Origin: Brachypterus glaber | Lineage: Eukaryota > Arthropoda > Insecta > Coleoptera > Kateretidae | NCBI GenBank assembly: GCA_958510825.1 | Contig: OY294047.1 | Span: 53,489,365-53,553,364 of the forward strand | DNA: 64,000 bases | Direction: 5' to 3' | Shown here: one piece after another, positions 45,126 through 56,745 of the stretch | Numbering within the stretch: the first letter of the stretch is position 1 | Layout of the letters: each line of letters starts with the position of its first letter | Notes under the pieces: model-generated | The model's input: only the letters and a program-made list of their open reading frames with translations | What the model was told of the DNA's origin: nothing | Database searches by the model: none | Position numbers and translations under genes: made by a program

Positions 45126-45208
<83 letters not shown>
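45121..45208. repeat. (TTA)n microsatellite, ~27 units
   Basis: An uninterrupted TTA/ATT run forms the LINE tail. It produces a spurious poly-asparagine frame on the minus strand. Confidence 0.95.
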
Positions 45209-45209
<1 letters not shown>

Positions 45210-45353
45210 AAGAAAAAATTTTAACATAACGTAACATAAAACCCTCTTACAAGTAAAAACCGCAAAAACCCTTTGGCGTGGTGAGCTAATTCAACTTTTC
45301 CTTCCTGGCGCTTAACGTGGCTTAATGAAAATAAGAACACAATTTTAGCTTAC

Positions 45354-45475
45354 CTTTTTTGACCATTGTACAATGGGTCCTGGATTACCATTCGCTTTAC
45401 ATTCGAAGGACACGGTCCCACCTTTTCTGGCTGTTACTTGCCCATTTTGGGGGAATATCTGGATAGACGGTGGCA
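45354..45475 (-). CDS. Ig/FN3 cell-surface protein, exon with first half of an Ig domain
   Basis: PPSIQIFPQNGQVTARKGG then TVSFECKANGNPGPIVQWSKK contains the strand B cysteine and strand C tryptophan. Its first two bases complete a codon from an upstream exon (phase 1 join), so at least one more exon lies 5'. The donor is GTAAGC. I found no signal peptide or first Ig domain on the minus strand out to 64000, so the 5' end is probably outside the window. Confidence 0.88.
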
Positions 45476-45769
45476 CTGAAACAAAAGAATACTAGGATTA
45501 CATGTTTATTCACATAGTTAACTCTGATGATTTAGGAACCAAAAAAAAAATACTGCTACCAACAAAAAAATACTTTCCCTGCAGGCCTAGGTAAATAAAA
45601 AAAATCACTTTTTTTGAAAAACAAATTTTTTTTTCGAAAAACTAAAATATTTTTTGAAAAAGTTTGAAAAAAATTAAACAATCTTGTTGAAAAAAAAATT
45701 ACCCCATTTTATCCCTAGTCCGATTTTTACCAGTCCCAGCCTAGAACTCTGGATAAGGAACCTATGCTC

Positions 45770-46055
45770 CAAATTTTAAGTCTAGGCACGCCTCAAGATA
45801 AATTCAAAAAAATAAATTAACATAAACTTATTGCCCTTATTAATACTAGTCTTCATGCAAAAGCTCGTCGCTCTAGCTTAAAGGCTACAAGAGTTATTAA
45901 TTAAAAATCTTATTTTTATTACAATTTTAAAGAGCCGTAGCTCCCTTAGGACTCATTTAAGGATCAACCTTTATAGGAACTTTTTTTCATATTTTTTTAA
46001 CGTAGAATCACCTCTTAAATTTCTCGAACTTATTTCCAAATAACCCTGTATATCT
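45770..46055. mobile_element. Partial copy of the ~735 bp family
   Basis: Contains TTGCCCTTATTAATACTAGT, AAGCTCG(T)CGCTCTAGCTTAA, TTTATAGGAACTTTTTTTCA and an ACCCTGTA end, in reverse orientation. Confidence 0.65.
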
Positions 46056-46270
46056 TCACGGCTTGTTTTTAATTTAATGCCTTTATATCCAAATTTAGAT
46101 GTAAACTAATTCGCAGCCAACTAATATGCTAATTAGAAACATGGACAAAACAGACGAAACAATTCACAGCCCACTGTCATTATAATCAACTGAAAATTCA
46201 TTTGTTTTCGACAATATCGGTCGACTGATATTGTCAATGATTATTTGTCATCGAATCTGTTAAATTATAA

Positions 46271-46659
46271 TGGAGCTCTCTACAACTAGAGTTATGAAAC
46301 AAAAGACGTCTACCCTATCTCTATCTCATTTGTGCTACACTTTCCAGCCAACCAAATAAATACTGTATTTGTTTTTCATACAACAAATACAGTATTTATT
46401 TGGTTGGCCGGAAAGTGTAGCACTGAGCGGCTGGAACGAACATAGCTAATGTGAATCTGTAGAATAAGATAATTCTACTAAAATTTAGATGGCACCAGTA
46501 ATTTCTTTAATAAAAATAATACTTTTCGCCCGGCCAAGTAAATATTGTATTTTTTCAACAAAGAACAAATACAGAATTTGTTTGGTTGCGTGGAAGTGGG
46601 AGTGTATGTATGTCTTCTATCTTTTTTGGGTAGAACTTTTGTCCCTGTCTAATCTAACT
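46271..46659 (+). mobile_element. CAACCAAATAAAT MITE, copy 1
   Basis: Starts GAGCTCTCTACAACTAGAGT and ends TTGTCCCTGTCTAATCTAAC. It contains two internal palindromes: CCAACCAAATAAATACTGTA with its complement, and a second pair around AACAAATACAGAATTTG. An inverted full partner is at 51990-52373. Confidence 0.75.
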
Positions 46660-46830
46660 CGCCATTCCTTGATATAGGGGTAAGGGGGAAAGTTTCTCCC
46701 TCGCAAGCTCGCGGAGTAATGGAATATTGGTATTAACGAAATTTTGGGTAATTTAACACACCTTAATACTTAATCAAAAGCTTTTTTATTTGGATTTAAA
46801 ATCTCAGATATTTTTACAATCTAGGTATTA

Positions 46831-48280
46831 AACCAGCTGAACTGTTGCAAGCACCTTGTCAAAACATCGGCACTAGGCACTAATTTGACACGTTATGAAA
46901 AGGAAAGTTGTGAATACTCGCACAGCTTTGTTCTAACAGAGACAACAATAACAGTTAGTGGTAATTGTTATTGTTCAGGCCTGAATATACCTACTATTTG
47001 TTTACAAACAAACCGAGATGTTGGCAATACTTTCTATTAACGGTATGCGTATTCTAGAGAGAAGAGCTGTTAGTTCGTCGGATATTGTACTTTTACATGT
47101 CAAAAGTCAAAATATAATAATTCCTTTATTGGATTAAAAAAAAAATGAAAAAATGCGCTTTTTTTGCCCTTTAAAAGGTATGTAACCCCTTAACCCGTTA
47201 GGATAGTTCCCCTATAACGGCTCTAAAGACTTATATTTTGCCAGACTCTCTTCAAATCGCCCGTTTATTTCACCGCACTCCATTTACGCTATCCGAAATT
47301 GCATACGATTAAAAGTGCATATAGTGCGGCTGTTTCAACATGCAAATTGTTGATTGCTAGTGCCATGAACACCGTGTTCCAATTTGATTTTCGACTGCCT
47401 GGTCCAGTCAATATAGCCGGACTAAAAATATTTACACGTACCTGAAGCAGGTCCGAACCACAATAGACTGAAACGCGGTAAATGATCTAAAAAGTCCAAT
47501 CAAATTACCAAGATCTGTATGGTTAGTCCTAGTCCTGACTTATTCGTCTAGTAAAGACTAGTTAGGACAATTACATCGGCACTTAGTGCTACTAAGAGTG
47601 CCGATGTATTGAAATCTTCGCCAAAAAGTCAAAATCTTTGACCACGTTTTTTTCACATTTCTCGACGTTTTAGACCATTCTGAGTCGAAATCAGTAAAAA
47701 AACATTTTGCGTCCGTCTGTCTGTCTGTCTATCTGCCTGGGTGTAAACTCTCTAACTCCATTTCTACATGAGATATCGACTTGCGGGTTTTTGCATATTG
47801 TTTCTTATCGTATTCCGAAGAGCTGATTAGATTTTGGGGGTAAACGATTGGGGGTAAGGGGGTAAAAATAGGGTAAAACTCCTATTGTTATTTTTTTGTT
47901 TATAATTAAGGCAATTATTATTGTATTTGGTTAATTTAGCACTTATATAAAAGATAATTTTAAATTGGTCAAAAATAGCAAAACAACGTTTTCCTAAATC
48001 GCATTGTTTTCGAGATATTGGCGTTTAAAGCAGTAAAAGGTTTTTTTAGCATATCTCACATATTTATAACCCGATTTCAAAAAATTATATTTTAAATAAA
48101 AGCTCTTTTGAATCCCTATAAAAAAAATTTATATACAGTTTTTTGCTAGAATATAATGTTTTAAATATACAGAATTTAAAATCAAACAAAACACCTAGTT
48201 TGAAATTTACTAACTAGATGGCTCTAGTGTACAATGGTGCCGATGTTTTGACAGGGTGCTTGCAACGTTTTATCTAGTTT
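46831..48280. mobile_element. 'TTGCAAGCACC' TIR element, copy 2, with nested hAT MITE half
   Basis: Ends AAACCAGCTGAACTGTTGCA followed by AGCACCTTGTCAAAACATCG, and TGTTTTGACAGGGTGCTTGC followed by AACGTTTTATCTAGTTTTTG. It shares the TCGTCTAGTAAAGACTAGTT and GACAGACAGAC-type blocks with 1654-3717. It carries an inserted partial MITE at 46918-47083 (GCACAGCTTTGTTCTAACAG...). Confidence 0.7.
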
Positions 48281-49097
48281 TTGTTACAGATACCCGGTTT
48301 TATCGCACTGCGTATTTTCCAAAAATATTCCAAAGAAATGATTTCGTGCAAAAAAAACAAAATAATTCTGCACAAAAAATGTTTTTATCATTTTTTTTCC
48401 AATGGGCGCCCCTCTCTCCCAAAATGTAAAAAATTGTTTCTAGATATAACTTTCTTATTATTCCCAACAGAAAAAAAAGTCCAAACCACCTAAGGGTAAA
48501 ATATAATTACACAAAAAATGTAATTATCATTTATTTCTATGACTCCCTTCTCCCCAAACTGTAATAAATTATTTCTTGACATAAAATTTTTAGTATTCAC
48601 AGTGAAGAAAAAGTCCAAACCCATCTAAAAGGTAAAATAAAATTACACAAAAAATTTATTATCATTTTTTTCATGACCCCCCTCTCCCCAAAATGTAAGA
48701 AATTGTTTCTGGACATAACTTTTTTATGGGAAAGTATTCTCGCTCATTCGAGACGGCTGGTTTTATTTGTATTTCTAACAATTTCAATTTCAATGCAAAT
48801 ATTTTTAACTTTAATGCTATAAAAAAGTTTGTTTATGTTTGGCCGTTCGATTAGTTTTTTTTTTAATTTTCCATTACTGCAGCGTGTTATATTTTTCAGG
48901 AAATAAAAATACAACTAGGCGATTCTAGTCTAATTGGAAAAATGAAAATCGGCAGGAAAAATGACACACTACACTGGTATACAAGATTTTTTTGCCTTAG
49001 TTTTGGGTATACCCAATTATAATTAAGTACTTTTTGTGATGCCTATAGTAAAAAATCCGTCTCTAATAGGCAAGAGTACGTACTTTCTCGTTAAAAA
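48281..49097. other. Unassigned sequence with tandem-like 'CCAAAATGTAAGAAATTGTT' units
   Basis: About three imperfect ~115-120 base units, each with CAC...AAAATT(T)ATTATCATTT, then CCC(T)CTCTCCCCAAAATGTAA, then TAACTTT(C/T)TTATT, occupy about 48355-48730. No gene seen. Confidence 0.5.
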
Positions 49098-49409
49098 TAG
49101 TTATTTATGGTACTAGTGGGTAAAGTAAGAGAGAAAATTAACCTGCGAGGCGTCAGCCAAGCCAAGAGGGCAATATCGGTTTACCCATGAGTGCCATACA
49201 AGGTTTTATCCAATAAATAGCTTAGGAATTCATATTTTTATTAAAAATTTTAATGACATTTACAAGAAAATAATTTGACAAGTGACAGTTGAGCGGGTAA
49301 AATAAATAATTATCCACTCAATAAAGTAAAAGCCACGCGGGTTATTATTGAGTTTATCTATTTAAAATAAAGCTGGTAATTGTCTCATTATCTGTATGTA
49401 TTGGATAAA
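49098..49409 (+). mobile_element. ~330 bp hairpin-bearing repeat, copy 5 (paired deletions in the hairpin)
   Basis: Compared with other copies it lacks ATATTGCCCAT on one side of the hairpin and AGGTTAATTTTCG on the other. The stem is shortened on both arms. Confidence 0.8.
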
Positions 49410-49987
49410 GAATTTTTTTTTCATCACAATACTTTATGAGAAAGTAAAAAAACTAGAAATTTACTCTACGAGTATGTTACGCACTTTAAATTTGAGGCTT
49501 TGTGAGCCGGGATATTTAAGTTTAAATAAGTTTATTAAAGCATGCAAAACGGTGCTTTTATGTGTTCATTATGAACCGCAGATAGAAAAACAATTATACA
49601 ATGTTGCGTTAAAATGTAATATTTCGAGCAAAAATAAGTGTAGTAAAGTTGTTTTACAACAAAAAGTTGACGCTTGTACAGAATGCAAATGAGCTCTGGG
49701 GACGGTAAAACAAAACCACCAGCGCGCTGCCGCCTCCAACTTTTATTAGTTGGCGGATGAATACAAATTTTAATATGTTAGACTTAAAACACGAGTGCTT
49801 GTTATTTTAAGTGGCCTACATTCTGTTTATGTGTTTTAGCCCGGCTAAAATTTTTAATAAATAAGTAATTTGTGTTTAAAATTATTTTATGAAATAATTA
49901 AATTTTACACCATAAAAATAAGATTAAATCTTTTTTTAACCGTTCTGTTCACTTTCTCATATATATGTATATATAGGCCGATATACA
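49410..49987. other. Unassigned spacer with a 98-codon plus-strand frame
   Basis: A frame at 49396-49692 contains several cysteines (KACKTVLLCVHYE..., CNISSKNKCSKVV..., VDACTECK) but starts inside the upstream repeat and matches nothing I recognise. It could be a cryptic exon or chance. No splice sites or codon-use evidence supports it. Confidence 0.25.
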
Positions 49988-50663
49988 TACAGAGGGGTCC
50001 AAAAGTCACCCCCCCTCTTAACTTTTGAACGAGTTTAGATATCGACTTCAAATTTAGAACTCTTAAATAAGACAACTTAAACTATCTTTAAGCATATATT
50101 TGATACCTTTAGCTCTTAAAATGTGGGCAGGGGGGCATGGGGCGACATTTTTTTAAATGGAAAGGTGGGTCGTGTGATACATCATTTTAAAGCTTATAAA
50201 ATTCTCCATTTAACTGTAATTTTTTTTTTAAACATTTTTTTTTGGGTTTTAAAGTAGTGTTGAAAATGGGTATTTTTGTCAAAATTTCTCTAAAAAATCC
50301 AAACAATTTTTTAAAAATGCCTAATTTCATAATGAAAAAAAGTAAATTATACTTTTCAACTAATTTTAGTTGACATAAATAAAAATTAACAAAAAAACAA
50401 CATAACAATTTATTTTTTTAGCACAAATAACTGAAAAATCAAAACCTTAAAAAACATGTTTAAAATGATGTATCTCACGACCCCACTTTCTATTAAAAAA
50501 AATCCCCCCATGCCCCCCTGCCCACATTTTAAGAGATAAAAGTATCAAATATATGCTTAAAGATAGTTTAAGTTGTCTTATTTAAGAGTTCTAAATTTGA
50601 AATCGATATCTCAACTCGTTCAAAAGTTAAGAGGGGGGGGGGTGACTTTTGGACCGCACTGTA
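49988..50663. mobile_element. 676 bp palindromic element with GGGTCCAAAAGTCACCCC ends
   Basis: Left TACAGAGGGGTCCAAAAGTC and right GACTTTTGGACCGCACTGTA are inverted. The arms pair through CTTAAATAAGACAACTTAAA and GCAGGGGGGCATGGGG blocks to a centre near 50320. Confidence 0.8.
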
Positions 50664-51044
50664 TATAAATATATTTGTCCTCAAATCTGGCAAAGGCATT
50701 TCACCCACTTAGAATACACTTAGAAAGCTAGAATTTGGTATACACTTAACAATTTTATATAAAATTTACCCCCAACCCCCCACCCCTAAAATTAAAAAAA
50801 TCCCTTTTTTACCCACATGAGATAATTTAAAACTAAAATTAGGTTATATATCATCCAGAGATAATAAAATTTTACAATAAATTGTACATCCTCCCTCGTC
50901 TCCCCATCACCCCATACGCGTATAAGTCTGAGTTAACCCCCTCTCTGTTTCGCCCACTTAGAATAAACGTAGAGAGCTGAAATTCGGTACATATCTCTCT
51001 GATGACAATACAATTTTATATAAAATTTACCTCCCAACTTTTGA

Positions 51045-51305
51045 AAAAGCTATATCTCCTTTAATATTTAATTTAGGTGTTTTGATAAAGAATACTTTTT
51101 TGCTTAGTTTTAAATGAGAATCGTCCTGCAGTATTAAAATTTTATTGGTGCTTTTTTTGTTCCCGATTCAATATGTCGATCTTCGAAGGGCCGCAGCTCC
51201 CTTAGGGCTCATTTCCGGACCAACCTTTATAGGAACTTTTTTTCATATTTTTTAAGGTAGAATCGGGCCTTAAATTTCTCGAACTTATTTCTAAATAACT
51301 CTGTA
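51045..51305. mobile_element. Partial copy of the ~735 bp family
   Basis: Holds AATTTAGGTGTTTTG, GCAGTATTAAAATTTTATTG, TTAGGGCTCATTTCCGGACC and TTTATAGGAACTTTTTTTCA; the 5' half is absent. The preceding 50664-51044 shows two roughly similar ~220 base units (TTCAC/CGCCCACTTAGAATA..., AATTTTATATAAAATTTACC). Confidence 0.65.
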
Positions 51306-51309
51306 TATA

Positions 51310-51507
51310 TACCGGGTGTTCCAACTCTATTTACCCAGCGATTTTCTCGAAAACTAAAAGAGATAATCAAGTTCTGCGAAAACCATCTTAAATAAGACAA
51401 CTTAAACTATCTTTAAGCATATATTTGATACTTTCAGCAGCAGAATTTGATTATGTCTTTAAGTTTTCGAGTTAATCGTTGGGTAAATAGAGTTGGGACA
51501 CCCGGTA
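51310..51507. mobile_element. 198 bp MITE with TACCGGGTGTTCCAACTC ends
   Basis: Ends TACCGGGTGTTCCAACTC and GAGTTGGGACACCCGGTA with inner TATTTACCCAGCGATT against its near complement. The loop contains a 45 base segment (51387-51431) identical to 50062-50106 in the neighbouring palindrome. Confidence 0.75.
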
Positions 51508-51989
51508 TGTATATATACTTAAATTATTTGAAGCATCAAATGGTTTGCAGACGGTTTTAATAGATTTTTCGAATTTCACTGATTTGTCTGTTAATTTCAC
51601 GCTGTTAAACATACCCCTAACCCCAAACTAGGGCAGTGTAGCCCGAGGGAATACATGTGTGCAACCTAATAAAATCAGTAAAGTGATTTTATACCTGGTT
51701 TTTCTTATCAATTTTACCCAATTTAATACTTGTTTAATTACATAACAAGAGTTTTAAATGAGCACTTGAGCAAGCGTAACTTTTCCTAAGGGCGTAATCG
51801 CTTTACAACTCGAGTAATGTACTTTTTCTGCGATCATGAAAACAAATGCAAAAACTAAGAAAAAAATTGTCTGAAAAGAACCTGGCACACATATAGGGGG
51901 GTTCCTGGGCCTCAGTCAAACTGCCTCAAATTTTGATATTTTGTAATTTCGGGGGTAAACATTAAATTAGGAAAATGGAGATTTCTCCC

Positions 51990-52373
51990 GTTAGATTAGA
52001 CAGGGACAAAAGTTCTACCCAAAAAGGATAGAAGACATACATACACTCCCACTTCCACCCAACCAAACAAATTCTGTATTTGTTCTTTGTTGAACAAATA
52101 CAATATTTACTTGGCCGGGCGAAAATATTATTTTTATTAAAGAAATTACTGGCGCCATCTAAATTTTAGTAGAATTATCTTATTCTATAGATTCACATTA
52201 GTTCGTTCGTGCCGCTCACTGCTACACTTTCCGGCCAACCAAATAAATACTGTATTTGTTGTATGAAAAAAAAAATACAGTATTTATTTGGTTGGCTGGA
52301 AAGTGTAGCACAAATGAGATAGAGATAGGGTAGACGTCTTTTGTTTCATAATTCTAGTTGTAGAGAGCTCCAT
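51990..52373 (-). mobile_element. CAACCAAATAAAT MITE, copy 2 (inverted)
   Basis: The reverse-complement partner of 46271-46659, highly similar along its length. It differs by an A-rich expansion in the loop (GTATGAAAAAAAAAATACAG). Confidence 0.75.
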
Positions 52374-53991
52374 TGCAGCCAAATTAAATTACCAGTTTCG
52401 GAGAAAAACGCTTTTAAAAATCTAATTTTATGACAGATTTTTTGACGTATATTAAGGTTATTTTTTACTTACGTAAATATTAATTTAATTAGCAGTTTTA
52501 AGTTTATTATACTCTATTAATTAAAGAACAGGCAAGATAAATATTACATAAAAGGCTTTATTATCATTTACTTACATGTGTTTCTATAAAAATTTTAAAA
52601 CTTTGTGAAACTTCCACATGCTGGCATTTTCCACGTGTTTGCTAATTATCTGCATATTTTCTGTTTCTCAGATTTTAATAAATTTGTCTATTTTAAGGTC
52701 TATTTCGACAAACCGTTCGGTATCCGTCAGTCCGTCCAGAGGCCAACATGCCATAACAGATCAAAATCAAGCTTTAAACTTAAGATTTTAGGGGTTGCTC
52801 TAGGGGCACTAGATCTACGTTGCTCATTGGGGTTTCTCCCAATTTAGATAATTTTTTTTCTTCTATGCGAATTAAAGGTACCGTCTACGGGGGTGACTTC
52901 GGACGATGTGGGTGACTTCGGACACTTTTTCGCACAACCCTCTGAATCAAAGCACGTGTGCACAAGTTGTGGGGTTCTGTGCACAATTGTGGAAAAGAAC
53001 CCCACAATGAACAAAAATCGTAAAATAAGATTTTCTCAAAAATGGTTTTAACGATCTTTCATAAGTTTTGTACAATAATAGTAAATTACAAACATAACAA
53101 CACGCCATTAATGCTTTTCCCGAAACAATAGCATATATGGGAACGTTCAAGTATTACTTAACGAAAATTTTGATCATTTTGGACTTTTTAACTTTAACTT
53201 TAACTTAATAACAACAAAAGAATCAAAACTTAAAACGTATTCGAACCTTATTGCGAGAAAGTAAGTGAGGTGAAACCCTACAATTTTTGGTTTATTACTT
53301 TTAAACTGTAGTAAAAAGTTTTTAAATAGCAGAAACATTGTCTAATAGCGATATTCTTCAAGATAACAAATTTAAAGGGATAAAAACTTTTTAATTATAC
53401 AGATTGTGCTCTAAGTCCTTATAATACTGCCAAACGACTAATTACTTCGTCTTAAAGACATCATTTTGTTGGCATTTTCCAATTTAAAGTAAAGTGAAGA
53501 AAAACGACAAGACTCTGGAAAAACAAGTTAGAAAAAGGACAATATTAATTTGAACCTAAGCCTTTCATAGCTAGATATATTAAAATTACAAATTTATGCA
53601 GGCCCGGACAGAGGATGTACAAAGTTTCCGGGCCCCTAGTTTCTTCTGAAAAAAATTGGCTCTTTCGAAAGTAAGTAAGTAAGTAATTAAAGTGAAATTC
53701 CAAAAACATCATACTCTTTAAATTTTTTTAGAAGTCTGTTTTTGAAAAAAGATTACAAAAATTAAATCAAGAGTCGAGGAATTTAAATTTAGCTTAATAT
53801 TTTCTTGAAATCGAGACAAGACTAGATAAGAAATCCCGATAATGAAGACTCGATTTCTCGGAAAACCCTAAGCATGTTCATATTATAGCTGTGACTACTA
53901 GTCACTATCTAGCAAGTATCTGGTGATTATTGATAAAATAAGTTTCGATACTGGCAGGATATAACGCACCACCACAAGCGATGGACAGTAA
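52374..53991. other. Unassigned spacer/intron
   Basis: AT-rich. Holds a short direct repeat GGGGGTGACTTCGGACGATG/GTGGGTGACTTCGGACACTT at about 52890-52925 that resembles MITE ends, and a fragment of the GGGAACGTTCAAGTATTAC family at 53150. No coding exon seen. Confidence 0.5.
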
Positions 53992-54525
53992 CCCAGGAAA
54001 GCAAAAGACGTCAATTATTGCACACTATCTGACCTACATGACGTCATATTATGACGTCTTGCAGTCGGCCCAGTGACGTGTATAAGTCACAGCCCAGGGA
54101 CGTAACATTACTGACGTTATAATAACGTCAGAAAAATAACGTTAGAATAACGTGTTCAACATTATATTTTTATATATTTATGGTATAAAGGAGAAAACTA
54201 ATCCACAAGGCTGGAGCCGGAGTGGGTTACTTTTAGAGAGGGCAATATTTTAATATGAGATCCTATGACAGGATTACTGTTAAGTTTACGTAATTCCTGA
54301 AAAGGACTTCAAGTTATCAATCTTTAATCAATATATAGAATTTAAAACTTTTTTTAGTGGTAGAAAACAATATGTGGCGCCACCTATCCCCTCAGCATTA
54401 AATTGACGTACCAGCAACGTAAAATTTTGATCATCGACGTTTCATATACGTCGTATGTATGACATCACAAATATGACCTAAAACTGACGTCGATACTACG
54501 TCGGGACGCCATCTGGGTTCCTGGG
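53992..54525. mobile_element. 534 bp MITE with CCCAGGAA termini, CRE-like GACGTCA-rich
   Basis: Ends CCCAGGAA and TTCCTGGG. Subterminal GACGTC, TGACGT and TAATAACGTCA motifs recur throughout (for example ATGACGTCATATTATGACGT). The block 54026-54150 is shared with 57148-57270. Confidence 0.65.
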
Positions 54526-54771
54526 AAGTTCCAGTCGTTATTCCACGCAGGGAAATTTCGCGTTGGAAAAAAAGGCAAAAGTTCCATTTAATAGAACAAT
54601 TTCAATAAAATCCATTTTCCGAAAGAAATTCTGGATTCGCAGACCGATAACGAAAAACCTTTTTCTCCCGCGAAAAATGAAAACCGTCATCGCTTTGGAA
54701 AATTGTTGCAATACCCTTAGGCAGTGATATCTCATTTCCACCCCTACTCCCAACCCCTTCCAGCCCCTTTT

Positions 54772-54787
54772 TGGGGGGGGGGGGGGC
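54772..54787. repeat. Poly-G run
   Basis: A 16-base run, GGGGGGGGGGGGGGGG, interrupted by nothing and preceded by CCCCTTTTT. Possible G-quadruplex or sequencing-sensitive site. Confidence 0.85.
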
Positions 54788-55039
54788 GAAGAGAATAACC
54801 GCAACTGTCGTGTCAAACGAGCCCCGAGCGATGCTCAACTTTTTAATATTCATACTGCCATGGCAAACCGAGCTTTAAAAATACGGTCTACGTGAAAACT
54901 TTATTCATCTGTAAGTATAAATGCCTGCATATGTACCTACAATATACATAGTGTTACAAAATTTATATAGCATAGAAAATTTTAAAATCAAAAATAATAC
55001 CGCCAACAAAAAAATCTCTAATCTTTAAATAAGTAGATA

Positions 55040-55254
55040 CCAATAATTACACAGGCCCACAAAAAAAAGGGGGCTGTGCTGGGGTTGAGACCTAACTATT
55101 CTTATGTATTATGTCTTATGTTTGTTGGTCCAGACAGTTTTTTCAGTGTAGAAACAAAATAAGCTCACGAAGTGCCCAAAATACATAAGAGTAGGTGGGT
55201 CTCAACCCCAGCACAGACCACTTTTTTTATTTTGTGGGCCTGAGTTATTGGTCG
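55040..55254. mobile_element. ~210 bp MITE with CAATAA..ACAGGCCCAC termini
   Basis: Left CAGGCCCACAAAAAAAAGGG with CTGTGCTGGGGTTGAGACC and right GGTGGGTCTCAACCCCAGCA with ...TTTTGTGGGCCTG are inverted. Pairing extends outward through CCAATAATTACA/TGAGTTATTGG. Confidence 0.75.
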
Positions 55255-56515
55255 ACAAAAAAACATATGCCTCCGTTTTGATATCGGTTTTTACATAATT
55301 AATGAGTATTAAAAAATGAACAAATTAAGCTATTAAACAAATTAAAATCTTTAGTAATAACTGAGAAATAGGCATTTAAAAAAATGTTTAACTTTTTTTA
55401 AGTTTTTTGAACTTTTCTCGAAAACCGTTAAGGATATCTAAAAAAACGAAATATTTTTAAAATTAGCGTAAAAACTGCATCTTATAGAAGCATAATGTTT
55501 GTGGAAAAATTTTTTTTTGCGTCGAAAACAACGATATTTAACTATTTTTTTCAAAAAAGCAGTAGCATTATCTTAGAATCCCGAACTAAACTTAACAAAT
55601 GGAGGTCAAATTCGTGTTCAGCAATTAGATCATATATACATAGATATGGCATCAATGTTGATTTGTTGTATGTAGAACATATACAAAGCCAATTGTAAAC
55701 AAACCACTATAGCGGTAAGGTTGCGAGAAAGTGAAGTATAACATATTTGTCAACAAACCACTATAGCGGTGGGTGGTGTCCAGAAGCGGGAAGATGAAAT
55801 CTACCTGGATATAGCAATTAAAACATTTCGGTTTGACGTGGACTCAAGGCGCATCTATGTATATATGATCTAATGTTCAGCATCAAAAAGTATATCGAAA
55901 ATGACATATCAGACAAAATGGAGGCATATGTTTTTTTTGTCGACCAGTTATTATAATTTAGTTTGGCATACCCAATTAGGTTGTGGAAAATACAAAACAC
56001 AATACTAAAAAATTCAAATAAAACACTTATTATTTTTATTTTTTTTTTAATTTATTTATTTTGTTTTGTTCAACCATTTAGCATTTTTGTTGTCAACGTA
56101 ATTTAAACCTTTTTGTCTTGTATATCAAAAATATGTCGTGCAAACATTCCTGAGTTGAGCATATTGTAATGTTCACTGTGCATGAACTATTCTGCCCGGC
56201 TTAGTAAGAACGTCCTAACTAAAATGTTTGTCATTTTTTGGCTTATCTGCATATACGGTTCTTTTATTTTATCTGGACTTTTTATTTATTTATCTATTCT
56301 TCAAGGTTCCCACCAGTCAGGGAGACCAGGGAAGTCAGGGAAAAGTCAGGCAAATTGAAATTAAAACCTGGAAGGCATGGAATTTGGCCATTTATTCGCA
56401 AAATTTAGGGAAAATAGCAATGTTAGTTGGGACTTTTTAAATATGGAGGGCAGTATTGTACTGCCCGAATGTAGTTGTATGTCCTATCACCCATTTTAAA
56501 ATTATATTTATGTTT
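55255..56515. other. Unassigned spacer with local repeats
   Basis: A near-inverted pair (TCATATATACATAGATATGG at 55630 against ATCTATGTATATATGATC at 55852) and a direct pair ACAAACCACTATAGCGGT (55698, 55754) suggest another degraded MITE. Bases 56318-56375 hold the CAGGGA..AGTCAGGGAAAAG tandem-like sequence. No gene. Confidence 0.45.
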
Positions 56516-56745
56516 TTATTTTTTAAATAACGTTTTTTTTTTATTAAAAGGTGACAAGGTGGCAAAGTGTTTTCTTATGCCGCAGTGTCCTGTAAGGACC
56601 CGAGTGAGGTACCTTATTGCCGCCCTGCCTCTCTCTATTAGCGAGACAGCTTTTTTCTTGCTCGGGCCGGTCAAGAAATCCTTGGCCTTCCTGCAAATTC
56701 CCACTGCCAACCATTGTTGCTCCGGTTGCTTCTCCACCCATGTGT
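56516..56745 (-). pseudogene. LINE RNase H-region remnant
   Basis: Minus-strand frame CRKAKDFLTGPSKKKAVSLI followed by YLTRVLTGHCGIRKHFATL matches the segment at the end of the RNase H domain in I/Jockey-type non-LTR retrotransposons, where L(L/I)TGHC.L..HL is the hallmark. Both edges are degraded, and no RT or endonuclease part is adjacent. The overlapping 143-codon plus-strand frame is a shadow. Confidence 0.65.

Larger units (their letters stand above)
43806..45208 (+). mobile_element. LINE 3' UTR interrupted by a MITE and ending in (TTA)n
   Basis: Downstream of the RT frame the 3' UTR runs to 44085, is split by the MITE at 44088-44990, resumes, and ends TTTAATAAATTA(TTA)n at 45121-45208. 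About 27 TTA units form the tail, a usual 3' end for this LINE type. Confidence 0.75.

Noticed and set aside
45045..45227. Poly-asparagine minus-strand frame
   Set aside because: Produced entirely by the (TTA)n LINE tail.
49396..49692. Cysteine-containing 98-codon frame as a new small gene
   Set aside because: It begins inside a transposable element, has no recognised motif, splice context or promoter, and is of a length expected by chance in this much sequence.
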